Source: Avena insularis (lineage: Eukaryota > Streptophyta > Magnoliopsida > Poales > Poaceae). From it: a stretch of DNA of 64,000 nucleotides. Both the position numbers and the translations under genes were made by a program. Positions 1 through 10,639 of the stretch are shown here, piece by piece; within the stretch, counting starts at the first letter, position 1, and every line of letters starts with the position of its first letter. Under the pieces are notes generated by a model. That model ran no database searches and was not told where the DNA came from. It saw nothing but the letters and a program-made list of their open reading frames with translations. The stretch spans positions 229,937,661-230,001,660 of the forward strand of contig CM042685.1 in assembly GCA_023614405.1 (NCBI GenBank), given 5' to 3'.

Positions 1-1002
1 TGGCAACCCAGCGTGAGCGGTCCAATGACAGCAACCTTATTGAACCCGACCCATTGCTGTTGAAGGTCAACGAGCAACACTAGATCTAGATCTGAAAAGA
101 AACTGGGTAGATATTTCTAGGGAAAAAAACTGGGCGACCGGTACTACCGACCCACCCGGGCGGTACTACCCTAAATAGGTACCTAGCGAGGCAGAAAGAA
201 AACGGGCCGTTTTCAGGCCCGGGCGGTAGTACTGGCCCGTCCGGGCGGTACTACCGCTTGGCCCAGAAAACAGCCTAACAGACAAATATTTAAACGGCTA
301 TAACTTTTGACTGAAAGCTCCGATTGACCCGATTCAAATTGCATTGGATAGAGGACGACAAGGGATTCCTAATAAAAAGTGAAAATATTGATTATCACCA
401 AGTGAGAAAGTATCAAATAGAATAATGTGATATACCTCACTTGGTGAGAAACCGAAAAGCCGCATAAATCAAAATCGCAACAAGATACAAATGGGAGATC
501 CGATTTTGATGAACAAGAGCTTGTTATGGAGATTACCACAAGCTCTATATCCTCACATGGATAAGACCAAATATCAACCAAATATGATGATGCAAGTATG
601 CAAAGGTTTTGAGCTCTCTCCGAACGATGTGACCGAATTACTCATACGAGAGCCCCTCTTGATAGTACGGTTATCTATCCTAAACCCGGTCTCACACACA
701 CAACGTGAGACCGGCAAAAGGGAAAACCTATCAATATTATACCTTTGCCTTGAGCATTCCACTTGAGCTCGATGTAGACGATCTTGCCCTTCTCAAGATG
801 GAACGCCTTCCTTAATTCCTCATCATCGACCTCACATATTGAGCTTGCCCAACAAATCTTCTTTGCATTTCATTGACCTTGAAGCCAACACATGCTATAA
901 GCGATGCCAATGGACAAATCCTACAAGTATAACTTAATACACATATTAGTCCATAAAGATTGTCATTAATTACCAAAACCACACATGGGGGCCCAACATG
1001 TT
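1..1002. other. unassigned repeat-like DNA
   Basis: I recognise no gene here. The first 260 bases hold four GC-rich, near-palindromic motifs built on ggtactacc (about 138-149, 158-171, 221-238 and 242-257). The rest is moderately AT-rich with only short unsupported frames. It resembles transposon interior or spacer DNA of grasses, but I cannot name a family. Confidence 0.4.
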
Positions 1003-3112
1003 CTTTCATGGTTGCTTCACAAAACGCCTCGTTTTCGGTATTCAAAAAATAGAAAATGTATTTGTGCGACGAAAAGGAAAACTTCCTCCTGCAACATTGT
1101 CCGTCATCCCAAGATGCACATGTGTGCACAATATACGCACATTATCACAAACTATGCCACGATTATGGCCATAACATTGGTCGTTTGACCCGAAAGCCAT
1201 GAAACCTCGAACATGATAGGTCATTTCTGAGAATGTTTTTTTGACACACTTGCAATATACCAAGTTTGGTATTTTTCCTTACAAATATGTCACATAATAA
1301 GATACCACGCGAAGGATTTACCTTGTTTGGACCGTTTTTGAATTTTTATGTCTGTTTCAAACTATGGTCAAAACAAAGGGCATGAAGGTTCCTAGCTAAG
1401 AGCCTTGCTGGTATTTCAGTGGATCTATGATAAAATAGCATATTGTGAAGCTAAAAAATATTTTTGCAAAAAATCATGACCATTAGATCATGTACATGTA
1501 GTTCAAATCAGACCCACTTCCTACTGATTCGACATACATTTGTCTTTTTCGCGACGGGTGGACGGGAAGGTTTGAGATATCCCGGTTGGGACATTGTCCA
1601 TGTAACATGGTCTAATATTTTTTTAAAATATGGTGGAACCATTTTGAAACTCTCATTTGGTGGTTGCTTCATAAAACGCCCCATTTTTCGGCATTCAAAA
1701 AATAAAAAATGTATTTTCTGTGCGATGAAAAGGAAAACTTTCTCCTACAATATTGTTCGCCATCCCAAGATGCACATGTGTGCACAATATGTGAATATTA
1801 TCACAAACTATGCCACGATTCTAGCCATAACATTGATCGTTTGGCCCGAAAGCCATGAAACCTTGAACATGATAGGTCATTTCTGAGAAGGTTTTTTTGA
1901 GACACTTGCAGTATACCAAGTTTGGTATTTTTCCTTACAAATATGTCACATAATAAGACACCACGCGAGGACCTTTTTGAATTTATTATGCCCGTTTCAA
2001 ACTATGGTCAAAACGGAGGGCATGAAGGTTCCTAGCTAGGTGTTGAGCCTCGCTAGTACTTAAGTGGATCTATGATAAAATAGCATATTGTTAAGCTAAA
2101 AATGATTTTTGCAAAATATCATGAGCATTAGATCATGTACATGTAGTTCAAATCGGACCCACTTCCTACCGATTCGGCAGACATTTATCTTTTTCGTGAC
2201 GGGTGGACGGGAAGGTTTGAGATACCCCGGTTGAGACATTGTCCATGTAACATGGTCTAATATATTTTTTAAATGTGGTGGAACCATTTTGAAACTCTCA
2301 TTTGGTTGTTACTTCACAAAACGCCCCGTTTTTCAGTATTCAAAAAATAGAAATGTATTTTCTGTGCGACGAAAAGAAAAATTTCCTCCTGCAACATTGT
2401 TCGCCATCCTAAGATGCACATGTGTGCACAATATGGGACCATTATCACAAACTATGCCACGATTCTAGCCATAACATTGGTCGTTTGGCCCGAAAGCCAT
2501 GAAACCTCGAACATGATAGGTAATTTCTGAGAAGGTTTTTTTGAGACACTTGCAATATACCAAGTTTGGTATTTTTTCCTTGCAAATATATCACATAATA
2601 AGAGACCACGTGAAGGATTTACCTTGTTTGGGCCGTTTTTGAATTTATTATGCACGTTTCAAACTATGGTCAAAACGGAGGGCATGAAGGTTTCAAGCTA
2701 GGTGCTGAGCCTCGCTAGTATTTCAGTGGATCTATGATAAAATAGCATATTGTGAAGCTAAACATGATTTGTGCAAAAAATCATTAGCATTAGATCATGT
2801 ACATGTAGTTCAAATCGGACCCACTTCCTACAGATTCGGCAGACATTTGTCTTTTTCGCGACGGATGGACGAGAAGGTTTCAGATACCCCGGTTGGGAAA
2901 TTTTCCATGTAACATGGTCTAATATTTTTGAAAAATATGGTGGAACCATTTTGAAACTCTTATTTGGTGGTTGCTTCACAAAACGTCCCGTTTTTCAGCA
3001 TTCAAAAAATAGAAAATATATTTTCTATGCGACGAAAAGGAAAACTTCCTCCTGCAATATTGTTCGCCATCCCAAGATGCACATGTGCACATTATCATAA
3101 AATATGCAACGG
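1003..3112. repeat. ~650-bp tandem (satellite-like) repeat, about 3.2 units
   Basis: The same sequence recurs in direct orientation. The anchor aagatgcacatg occurs at about 1111, 1767, 2411 and 3074 (spacings 656, 644 and 663). A second anchor, taaaatagca, occurs at 1431, 2076 and 2738 (spacings 645 and 662). Units differ by scattered substitutions and small indels, so this is an aged array. The first unit is partial at its left end and the last stops at about 3112. Frames inside the units repeat with the units and do not look like genes. I cannot tie it to a named satellite family. Confidence 0.88.
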
Positions 3113-3384
3113 GGAATGCCATTTAACCCCTTTAAAAAACGTGTTAGAAACCCCTTAAACCCTATAGAATAGAGTCATCCAATCAGAAAGGAATGCCGGT
3201 GTAACCACGGATCACCCACTGAATCAGATCTCAGCCGTTGATAGGGTCTTCATCCAACGCTCCAAAGTGGCACTAGTTTCTCCCGCCTCCCACACTTTTG
3301 ACATGAATTGACTAAAACATCCTATAGTTCCCAGTATTGCACCATAGAAACGATTAGGGGCAATTTCATCAAATCCCCACGCGG
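3113..3384. other. left flank of the hAT insertion
   Basis: No reading frame is convincing. This DNA was continuous with 7093 onward before the hAT element inserted, because the 8-bp target duplication joins them. The joined sequence leads into C-rich, 5'-UTR-like DNA at 7093-7250, so this stretch may be the promoter side of that gene-like region. That role is inference. Confidence 0.4.
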
Positions 3385-3392
3385 CCATCCAC
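3385..3392. repeat. left target-site duplication of the hAT element
   Basis: ccatccac lies directly before the left terminal inverted repeat and is repeated exactly at 7085-7092. Eight bases is the duplication length of the hAT superfamily. Confidence 0.93.
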
Positions 3393-3599
3393 TCAAGCCG
3401 GCAATCGGGTCGGGTTTGACCGGGTCGGATGTTACCAAACCCGTGCCCGATTGACAAATGGGCAAGGATCTTTGCCCACGACCCTGCCCATGGGTCTGAG
3501 ATGAGACCCATGTCCGAACCCGACGGTGACCCGACCAATGCCGCCCATCGAATCTGCATGACACATTAAATAGCACCATTTTAGCTTTCCAAACGCAAC

Positions 3600-4290
3600 A
3601 CAATGGAAAGTTTAAAAAACACAATACAGTGGCATATTCAATTGTTCAAATGGATTACAAAGTAGATATAAGTCTCACAAATAAGTAGTCTCACATAAAC
3701 AATAGTCTACAATCTAGCATGAATCGATCGAGATCACACAAAGTCACAAATACACATCATATTAATTATTATAGTAAACTGTGCCCAAGAAGCTAGCTAG
3801 CAGCGTTGCACCTCAAGCTAGCAGCAGCGCCCAGGAAGCTAGCTAGCAAGCATAAACAGCCAATAGCCAATAATGGCCAACGCCAATTTTGCTTCTCCTC
3901 TTCATTTATTCTTCTGTCAAGATTGATACATCTTCTTCCTGAAAATTACAAGCACACATGAGATTGAATGCATCATCTCTTCAAGCAAGAAAAAATGATT
4001 TACAAGGATGCAATGTATGCGTATAAGTGTAGAACATGTTACCATTGGTTCTTCTTCATCATCAAGAACGGTGGAATTGAGCAAAGAGTGTAGAATTGCA
4101 ATCCCCTAATGCAAATATAGGAAAGAACACACGATAAGAAAACAACTATTGTGTATGAAAAGCAAAAATAAATTTTAGCTAGACGACTACCTAAGATGTC
4201 GGCACGAGACCAAGCTTGCATACACATAAGAGCTTTAGCCATATTTGGAGCAAGCGAACTACGATGTGCACTTAGTACTCTAGCTAGTAC
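3600..4290. other. hAT 3' non-coding region
   Basis: DNA between the left subterminal repeats and the transposase end. It contains two near-identical gctagctagca stretches (3790-3850) and no supported frame. It is probably the 3' untranslated and subterminal part of the transposase gene. Confidence 0.5.
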
Positions 4291-4299
4291 TAAAGGCGG

Positions 4300-6250
4300 A
4301 TTACGATGCCATAGTTATTCTTTGGGATAGGCAATATATCATGAGCCATTATTTGCAAAGTAGGATACTTGATACCTCCAAATTTCCACCAACCGATAAT
4401 GTCCAGCTCTTCATCCGTTTCGGGATATTAGCCTCTTCCAAATACAAATCCGATTCAGTCCGCAAGACACGAGAAGCTACAACAGTGTGAAGACATATAT
4501 TGAGTAAATATACGCATGGTGTATCTTTTCCAACTCTACCCGTGGAGCAAAGGTGCTACCATGTTGTGATGCAACCCCACCTTCTCCATCAGCTCATTAT
4601 TCTTCCAACAAATCAACCATTAAATTTTGATTTTCTCCACTTCCTGTTTGCATGTTCATATCCATATAGAGAGCCAAACAAAGCTGCAAACATATGCAAC
4701 TTATATCTTGGATCAAGTACCGTTGCAACAGCCATAAGACCATGGACATCTTTCAATATTTCTCAAACTTGGTTTTCATTTCCTCACACATCTTTTTAAT
4801 AAGAGGATCATCACTAGTGGACCATGTCCGTATTGATAAACGAATAGTGGATATTTTGGGAAAGAATAGATTGGTGTGACATATTTAGTCCCCGAGAAAA
4901 GCTCGGTGATGTCAAAAACACTTTCGACCTATCACAAAGTTCTTTTGCAAAGTTCCAATCATCATTGGTTGGACAACATTCAAACAATTTTTCCCGTGAG
5001 CTTAGTTTTCAAATATTGGAATGTAGCATAATGCAATGTCCATTATATATGTTGAATTCCACCTAGTTTTGCAATCCAGTTTAACCTTCTAGTGTATTCA
5101 ATATTTAGAGTCCTAGCCATTTTCTCAAACTTCTCATGCCTTTTTGGTGTGGGTGACCAATACGCAACACTATCACGGACTCTACCAATACCAGCTCCAT
5201 TACACTCATCCCATCTTTGACAATCAGATTTAGGACATGTGCACAACAACGCATATGCAAATATTTCCCATTAAGCATAAGAGATGTAGTATCTAACTTA
5301 TCTGTCAATTCATCAACTACCTTGTCATTACTTGTGCAATTGTCCAAGGTAATAGTGGATATCTTGTTCTCAAGATGCGGTCAACAAGACATTCATACAA
5401 AGCTTGGCGAGATAACCTCGCCTTTATGTGGGCATGGCACATAAGCAAACCTAAGACACAAGATTTAGAAGGATTAAACAAATGATCGGATAGCGGCTAC
5501 TCGATATTTGAAGGATTAAACAAACCATGTACGATAACTTGAGTATTACCTCAAAATGAAGCTCTTCAAGTTCCAAGATTCATCAATAAAATGTGCATTA
5601 ACAACCATGTATCCTTTCTTTTGATGGCCGATCCACATATCGTAGGTGGCGGCTACTCGATATTTGAAGTTTGCAAAGTACTTAACCATCCTCTCCTTTT
5701 GGGCTTTATGCATTAGTAAAATATCCTTCCTATTGCAAACATAAAAAGTAACCCACAATAAGAAAAATAGGTACTATGCTTGGAAATCAAATAAACAGTT
5801 AAAACTAGATGATTAGGTGATTACAGAATGGTATTCCTTGAGACCATCTTGAACAACGGTTGTAATGACTTGCGAATTTTGGAACAAAGCATGATCAACG
5901 ATTGATAAAGGATATTCATGAACACGGATCATCAATGCAAGATTCTTTCGAGCAAGTTCTTGGTCAAAATCCCCTATTGTCGATTGACACTCCCATCTGC
6001 ATTTTCGACATCCTTAACCATTTGCTTTAGGCCAACTGGTGCACACTTAGCGGGACAAATTTTCGGATGATTTGATAAATGTTTTGTACCACCTGTACTT
6101 TTGCACTTAGCCATTTTTTACAATACATGCATTGAGCCTGCCAGCTCCTTGACGAAATTCTTTAGTGAATTCCATCCACACTTCGGATGTAAGCTTTCTT
6201 TTGAACCAACTCTAAGATCCACTAGCACTAGGTTCTTCTATTTCTATACC
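4300..6250 (-). pseudogene. hAT transposase (RICESLEEPER-like), decayed
   Basis: Read on the minus strand, blocks of a plant hAT transposase appear in order. Around 6250-6050 lies a BED-finger-like block (KLTSEVWMEF, then a cysteine/histidine-spaced region). Around 5758-5546 is a central block with TYDMWIGHQKKGYMVVNAHF. Around 5347-5043 is a block with DNCTSNDK, HMRCCAHVLNLIVKDG and DSVAYWSPTPKR. Around 4900-4690 is a block containing FEKYWKDVHGLMA and VLDPRYKL. At about 4425-4300 is the C-terminal dimerisation block (IIGWWKFGGIKYPTLQIMA). These would cut and rejoin the terminal inverted repeats in the nucleus. Several frameshifts and stops separate the blocks, so no single frame survives. 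A 21-bp piece of the coding region (5649-5669) is repeated at 5493-5513. Confidence 0.88.
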
Positions 6251-6259
6251 TTACGTGGA

Positions 6260-7070
6260 TGGATCTGCGGTAGACTCGCCATGAGCACCTTGCCGGAATG
6301 GTAGAGCTTTCCACCGACGGTTGGGAGGAATTGTTCTCTGGTGAAGCCATTCAAGTACTATACAACATAAAAATCAGATTAAGCCTGAGGTAGTGAGGTG
6401 AGGAGATGGTGGATTTTGAGGACCAAGCCAAGAACTCATGCCAAAAAAATGACCTAAATTATTATTACTGCAGGAGTACGTCGTTGAAGGAGGCTGGCCG
6501 TGATAGAGATGAAGGACGGGGATGGAGCACGGGCACTGGTGGCTGACAGTGTTGTGCTTGCTGTCTGGCCGAGGGACGTCGTGATAGGGGGCGATGAAGG
6601 ATGGCGTCGCCGGCGTCGGCAACACGTCGCTTGGGACCTGGTCTCCTGGGACGGAAGCTTGGGGGTGGCGTCTAGACTCTAGACGAGGGAGTGGGACGGA
6701 GGTGCGAGCAGCGGTAGCACAGACGGCCTGTCGTGCTATGAATCTTAGCGGCTAGGTTTTGAGTGCGAGATGCGGATGGCGTTGATTGAGTTGAGGAGTA
6801 GTGGTGGCCGTGTCTTAGCTGATGTGAGACTTGGGCCTTGGTCGCGATTGGGCTGGACTGCTGGAGAGTGGATGTTGTATTTTTTCTGTGTAAGGGCCCA
6901 CATGTCAGCTAATCGGGCGACCCAATAGGTCGCCCATGGGTACAGTTCTGTGTCCATGCCTGACCCATGACTAATCGGGTCACCCATGGGCAAGATCCAT
7001 GGGCGAAAGTAGCGACCCAAACCCTGCCCATTCGGGTCGGGTGCCCATGGGCGAGCGAGCCCATGGGTCA
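6260..7070. other. hAT 5' region and right subterminal repeats
   Basis: Leader side of the minus-strand transposase. The last ~170 bases contain repeated cccatggg / gggtc motifs that mirror those at the left end. No separate gene is supported; frames here run through the repeat motifs. Confidence 0.55.
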
Positions 7071-7084
7071 GATTGCCGGCTTGA

Positions 7085-7092
7085 CCATCCAC
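7085..7092. repeat. right target-site duplication of the hAT element
   Basis: Exact copy of 3385-3392 (ccatccac), directly after the right terminal inverted repeat. Confidence 0.93.
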
Positions 7093-10080
7093 CCAAACTA
7101 TCCACCGAAACCAAACCATAATCCCCAGCACCGCTGCCACTTCTCTCTCTGCTTCACTATGCCTCCCCCCGCCGCACATCCCTCTCTCTGCTTCGCCACT
7201 CCACCTCCATGCCATCCGGCCGTTCTCCCTAGTGTCGCCAAGAAAGCTTCAATCCCCTCCGCCGCCTCCCTCTTACACCTCGAGCGTCGCCTTCCTCCTC
7301 TCCTCTCCCATCCACCCACGAGCGCCGCCTCCACCTTGATTCCATCCCCTTCCCTGATGCCACACCATCGGCCAGCGCCCCTCCTCCCGTCCCCACCAAA
7401 ACCGCTCCCCTCCCCTAGTAACACCATGAACCCTAACCTCTCCTCCCCTAATCCTTCAGATCTGATGTTGTCAATGATGATCTTCCTCGCCTCGGTGTTC
7501 CGGTGCCTGGACAATGGGTTCCGGCATAGCAGTGTCGGCATACGGAGATGTCGATGAGGAGGTGTTCGGTGGCCGGAGGGAGGAGGTTTTCGGGGGCGGT
7601 GGAGGGAGCTCATCGGAGGGAGGAGGCGTTTGGTCCAGCCCAGGAGAAGGTGCCGACATGGACGAGATCCACATGCACCAAGCCCCACAGCACCCTTGTC
7701 GTCACCATCGCGTCTGATGGCTTTGGGGCCCCGCCCAACACGCTCACGAGCTGGTCCAAGACACCGTCAAGGGCAACCTCACCCGCATCCCCGACTGTGA
7801 GGACCCCCACACCGTCGTCAGGGACTGGGACTTCATCGTCTTCCTCGGCCTCATTAAGAAGGTACTCAACATCCCATCCACAACCAGATCCTAGGGTATC
7901 TCTTTCATTGTTATGTCCCCTGTGGAGATGTATGTATATTTTTCCTAGTTATTGTTCGATCTGGTAGGTTCTATGATATCTCAAAGTTGATGCTGGTCTA
8001 TGTCCTCTTGAGTGGTTTACAATATCACAGAAGTGGTTTACTTTCTGGAGTGGAGTGGTATAATTCAGGATCAATTTGCTGGAGTGGAACTATTTGCCAA
8101 TTTCAGACTTACATTCTATATTGTAGTTCTAATTACTTGCTTGCTGATGCATATATAGTAATGTTAATATAGTAGGCTTACATTCTGTATTGTAGTTCTA
8201 TTTGCCAATTTTAGGCTTACATTCTATAGGATCTGTATAGAATGCTAATTACTTGCTGATGCATATATAGTAATGTTGTATTGTTCCAGATATCTGCAAA
8301 TTTGGTTAGGCTACTATGTTATTTGGTTGATCCAAGAAACTGAACCCTGTTTATGCATATTTCTTTGAGGTGATTGGCTAGCAACTACAAAATGGTCGTG
8401 GATGGGGCTTGCTGTTGCGGCCATAGTGGTTTCCAGCTCCGGCTCCCGCCCCTCCTACATCGTCTAGTACCTCTTCGTCGTCGCCAAAGACCACTACAAC
8501 GAACTATCATGCTCCTAGACATATACTGTGTTTGTGGTACAGATGAGATGGTGTGCTACTACTATAATTTGTAGAGTTCAACTTCTAGTTCCTGTTCTGG
8601 TACTAATTATGTGGATAGGTTGTTGGTCTTAAATGATTGAATTGCTAAATATGTTCCTGGTCATACGTTGATCACCCAGGAGTGTGGTATTTTTTTGTCC
8701 TGGTTGGGCTATAGCTTCTACTGTGTTGTAGATTAGGTGATCTAGTAGATGAAGTGGAGTTATTATGTATAACTAGGCCATACTCATGTTGTTTTCAGTA
8801 AATAAAAATGTATATGACGTGCTGGAGTGTGCATAAACTCATCTAGGCATACTAGAGCATATGTGCAATCAGATAATTAGTTGCTGGTTCAAATCTTTGA
8901 ACCAAAGGATGAAAACACATAATATATATCTCGTTTACTTTTGTCCTAAAACAAACTTGTATGTTTTTATTAGGTCTTGTTGTCTCCTAGGAAGGATGAT
9001 GTCGAATACAATTATTGCTTGCTAGATAGTGGTCCAGTAACTAATAATCTTTGTATTACCTTAATGTTTAACTCTATTTATGTTTGAATGTATGAATAGG
9101 ATGGCAGCTTGTTTATATGTTGGAGGTGGATTGTAAGTCTCTGTACAGTGAGCTGCCCAAGTGAGCTGGTGGAATGTTCATCGTTCCACTTTTTGCCGAC
9201 ACAAGTTCAGTGTCCAGCTCAAGACCGTCTTCACTGACTTCCATATGTCACTCAACATTGATCAGAAGCTCTGTATCAGCCTCTTTGCAGCCTCGCCATC
9301 GACGCCCTGATGTTGTGAGTTGATGTCACTCAGAACCCCCTCTCTTTTGTGGGGTTTGGTTTCCTCTAATTCCAATCATGATTTTGATCTGCCTTCTGTA
9401 TTTTTCCACTTAGGTGAAGTGAAAATTTCCATATTTCACGCACATGGGAGTATACTGTATAGGTTCTGTTTAGTTTGTAGATACTTCCCTAGTAGTGTGC
9501 TATTGGTGTTGAATTCAACAAAGTTGAATGCTATACTCTATTGAATCCAATATCACTTTGACAGTGTGTATGTGATGTCCTGTATTGTATGGATTTATTG
9601 TTGTGACAGTCCTATTTTCATCTGTTGCTACTACACTCTGTACATGAGCATTGCTTGCACGTTCCTTTTTAGTTCAAGGATAATATTTCACTTCATTCCA
9701 TGTCAAGTCCATGTTTGCTAGACTAACTTGTTCTCTTTTGTTGTTACCAGATAATAACTGGTCTTCCTTTGAAGAAGTATGTAGCAGCAAACAGCTGTAG
9801 GTTGTCGAGGAGAGGAGCCACTGAAGAACTGGACCATAGTCCGACGATGTAGCCGAGCGGTGCTCTGCTTGCTTGTGTGAAACTTGTTGTAGCTTGTGCT
9901 CATATGTGTGTGCTGCTTGTTGTAGCTTGCACTTAGCTTTTTATGCCTTACTATCTTGGTTGTTAACCTAGCTGTTGGCGTCTTGTAATCATAACAATTT
10001 TTTGTTCTTATCCTAGTGATAGTAGGAATTGTGTAATCATGGTAATGCAATGAGCTTACTATAAGACAATCTGACATGTT
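7093..10080 (+). pseudogene. gene-like DNA with possible exons, not recognised
   Basis: I do not recognise the product. The layout looks like a plant gene on the plus strand: a C-rich leader; GC-rich coding-like DNA at 7143-7870; AT/T-rich intron-like DNA; further short GC-richer islands at about 8385-8530 and 9170-9310; and an AT-rich 3' end with TTGTAATC-type signals to 10080. The best coding-like block is 7740-7871, where one frame reads ELVQDTVKGNLTRIPDCEDP followed by an aromatic-rich stretch and LIKK just before a possible gt donor at 7872. The island at 9190-9300 contains FTDFHMSLNIDQKLCISLF. The frames do not join without shifts, so this is either a decayed gene or gene pieces carried by the CACTA element that ends at 10639. 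The hAT element separates it from 3113-3384. Confidence 0.4.
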
Positions 10081-10099
10081 CCATGATTTTATTATTTAT

Positions 10100-10639
10100 T
10101 TAATCTCAAAATGAGCTAATTAAAAAGTCTAAAAAGTCCCAAATAATATTATTTGAAACATTAGCTAATATGGACCGTATAAAGGCTCAAGCCCAAACAG
10201 ATATGGATCATGAAAAGGCCAAGGCCCAAATAGAAATGGACCGTGTTTCAGAACAAAAAAATAAAATGGACTAAAAATAGCCGAGTGTAAAAAGGATGGA
10301 ATTGTTGGACTTGGACCATATAAAACATCTAACTAGACTGGGCTAAGTCTGATTGACAACCTTTCCAATTGGTCATAGATTTCCCTTAGGATTGGCCATG
10401 TAGGATCCTACGTGGACAGGACAGACAGTCTGTGACCAATACAATTGGTCGTAGAATTTGTGACCATCTATATTGGTCATAGACGTCTATGACCAATTCA
10501 GAAAAAAGATCGTGGTGTTTAACTAGTGATGCTCAAATTTTCACCAACTGTATTTGGTCACAAAGAGGTCATAGGTTAAAAACTATAACCTTTTAGTAAC
10601 CAATATATTGGGTCATGTATCACCAGATTTCTTGTAGTG
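10100..10639. mobile_element. CACTA (En/Spm-like) transposon, right end
   Basis: The sequence cagatttcttgtagtg ends at 10639; reversed, it is the CACTACAAGAAA-type terminus of grass CACTA elements. The preceding ~280 bases are filled with ttggtcatag / tatgaccaat motifs in both orientations (about 10365-10620), which are the expected subterminal transposase-binding repeats. I could not find the matching left terminus in the window. The left limit given here is arbitrary, and the gene-like DNA at 7093-10080 may lie inside the same element. Confidence 0.75.

Larger units (their letters stand above)
3393..7084 (-). mobile_element. hAT DNA transposon, complete ends, 3,692 bp
   Basis: The ends are a perfect 14-bp terminal inverted repeat (tcaagccggcaatc at 3393-3406, its reverse complement at 7071-7084) flanked by an exact 8-bp duplication (ccatccac). 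Both subterminal regions are dense in cccatgggtc / gggtcgggt motifs (3401-3545 and 6900-7070), as expected for transposase-binding subterminal DNA. The interior holds a minus-strand transposase relic with a BED-type finger, central catalytic-region blocks and a C-terminal dimerisation block. With stops and frameshifts in the transposase it is presumably not autonomous now, though both ends look usable. Confidence 0.93.

Noticed and set aside
1464..3100. Frames of 100-140 codons on both strands
   Set aside because: They repeat with the ~650-bp units and shift with unit indels; they are satellite by-products.
3224..3624. Minus-strand frames of ~100 codons
   Set aside because: They cross the hAT boundary and its subterminal repeats, so they cannot be one gene.
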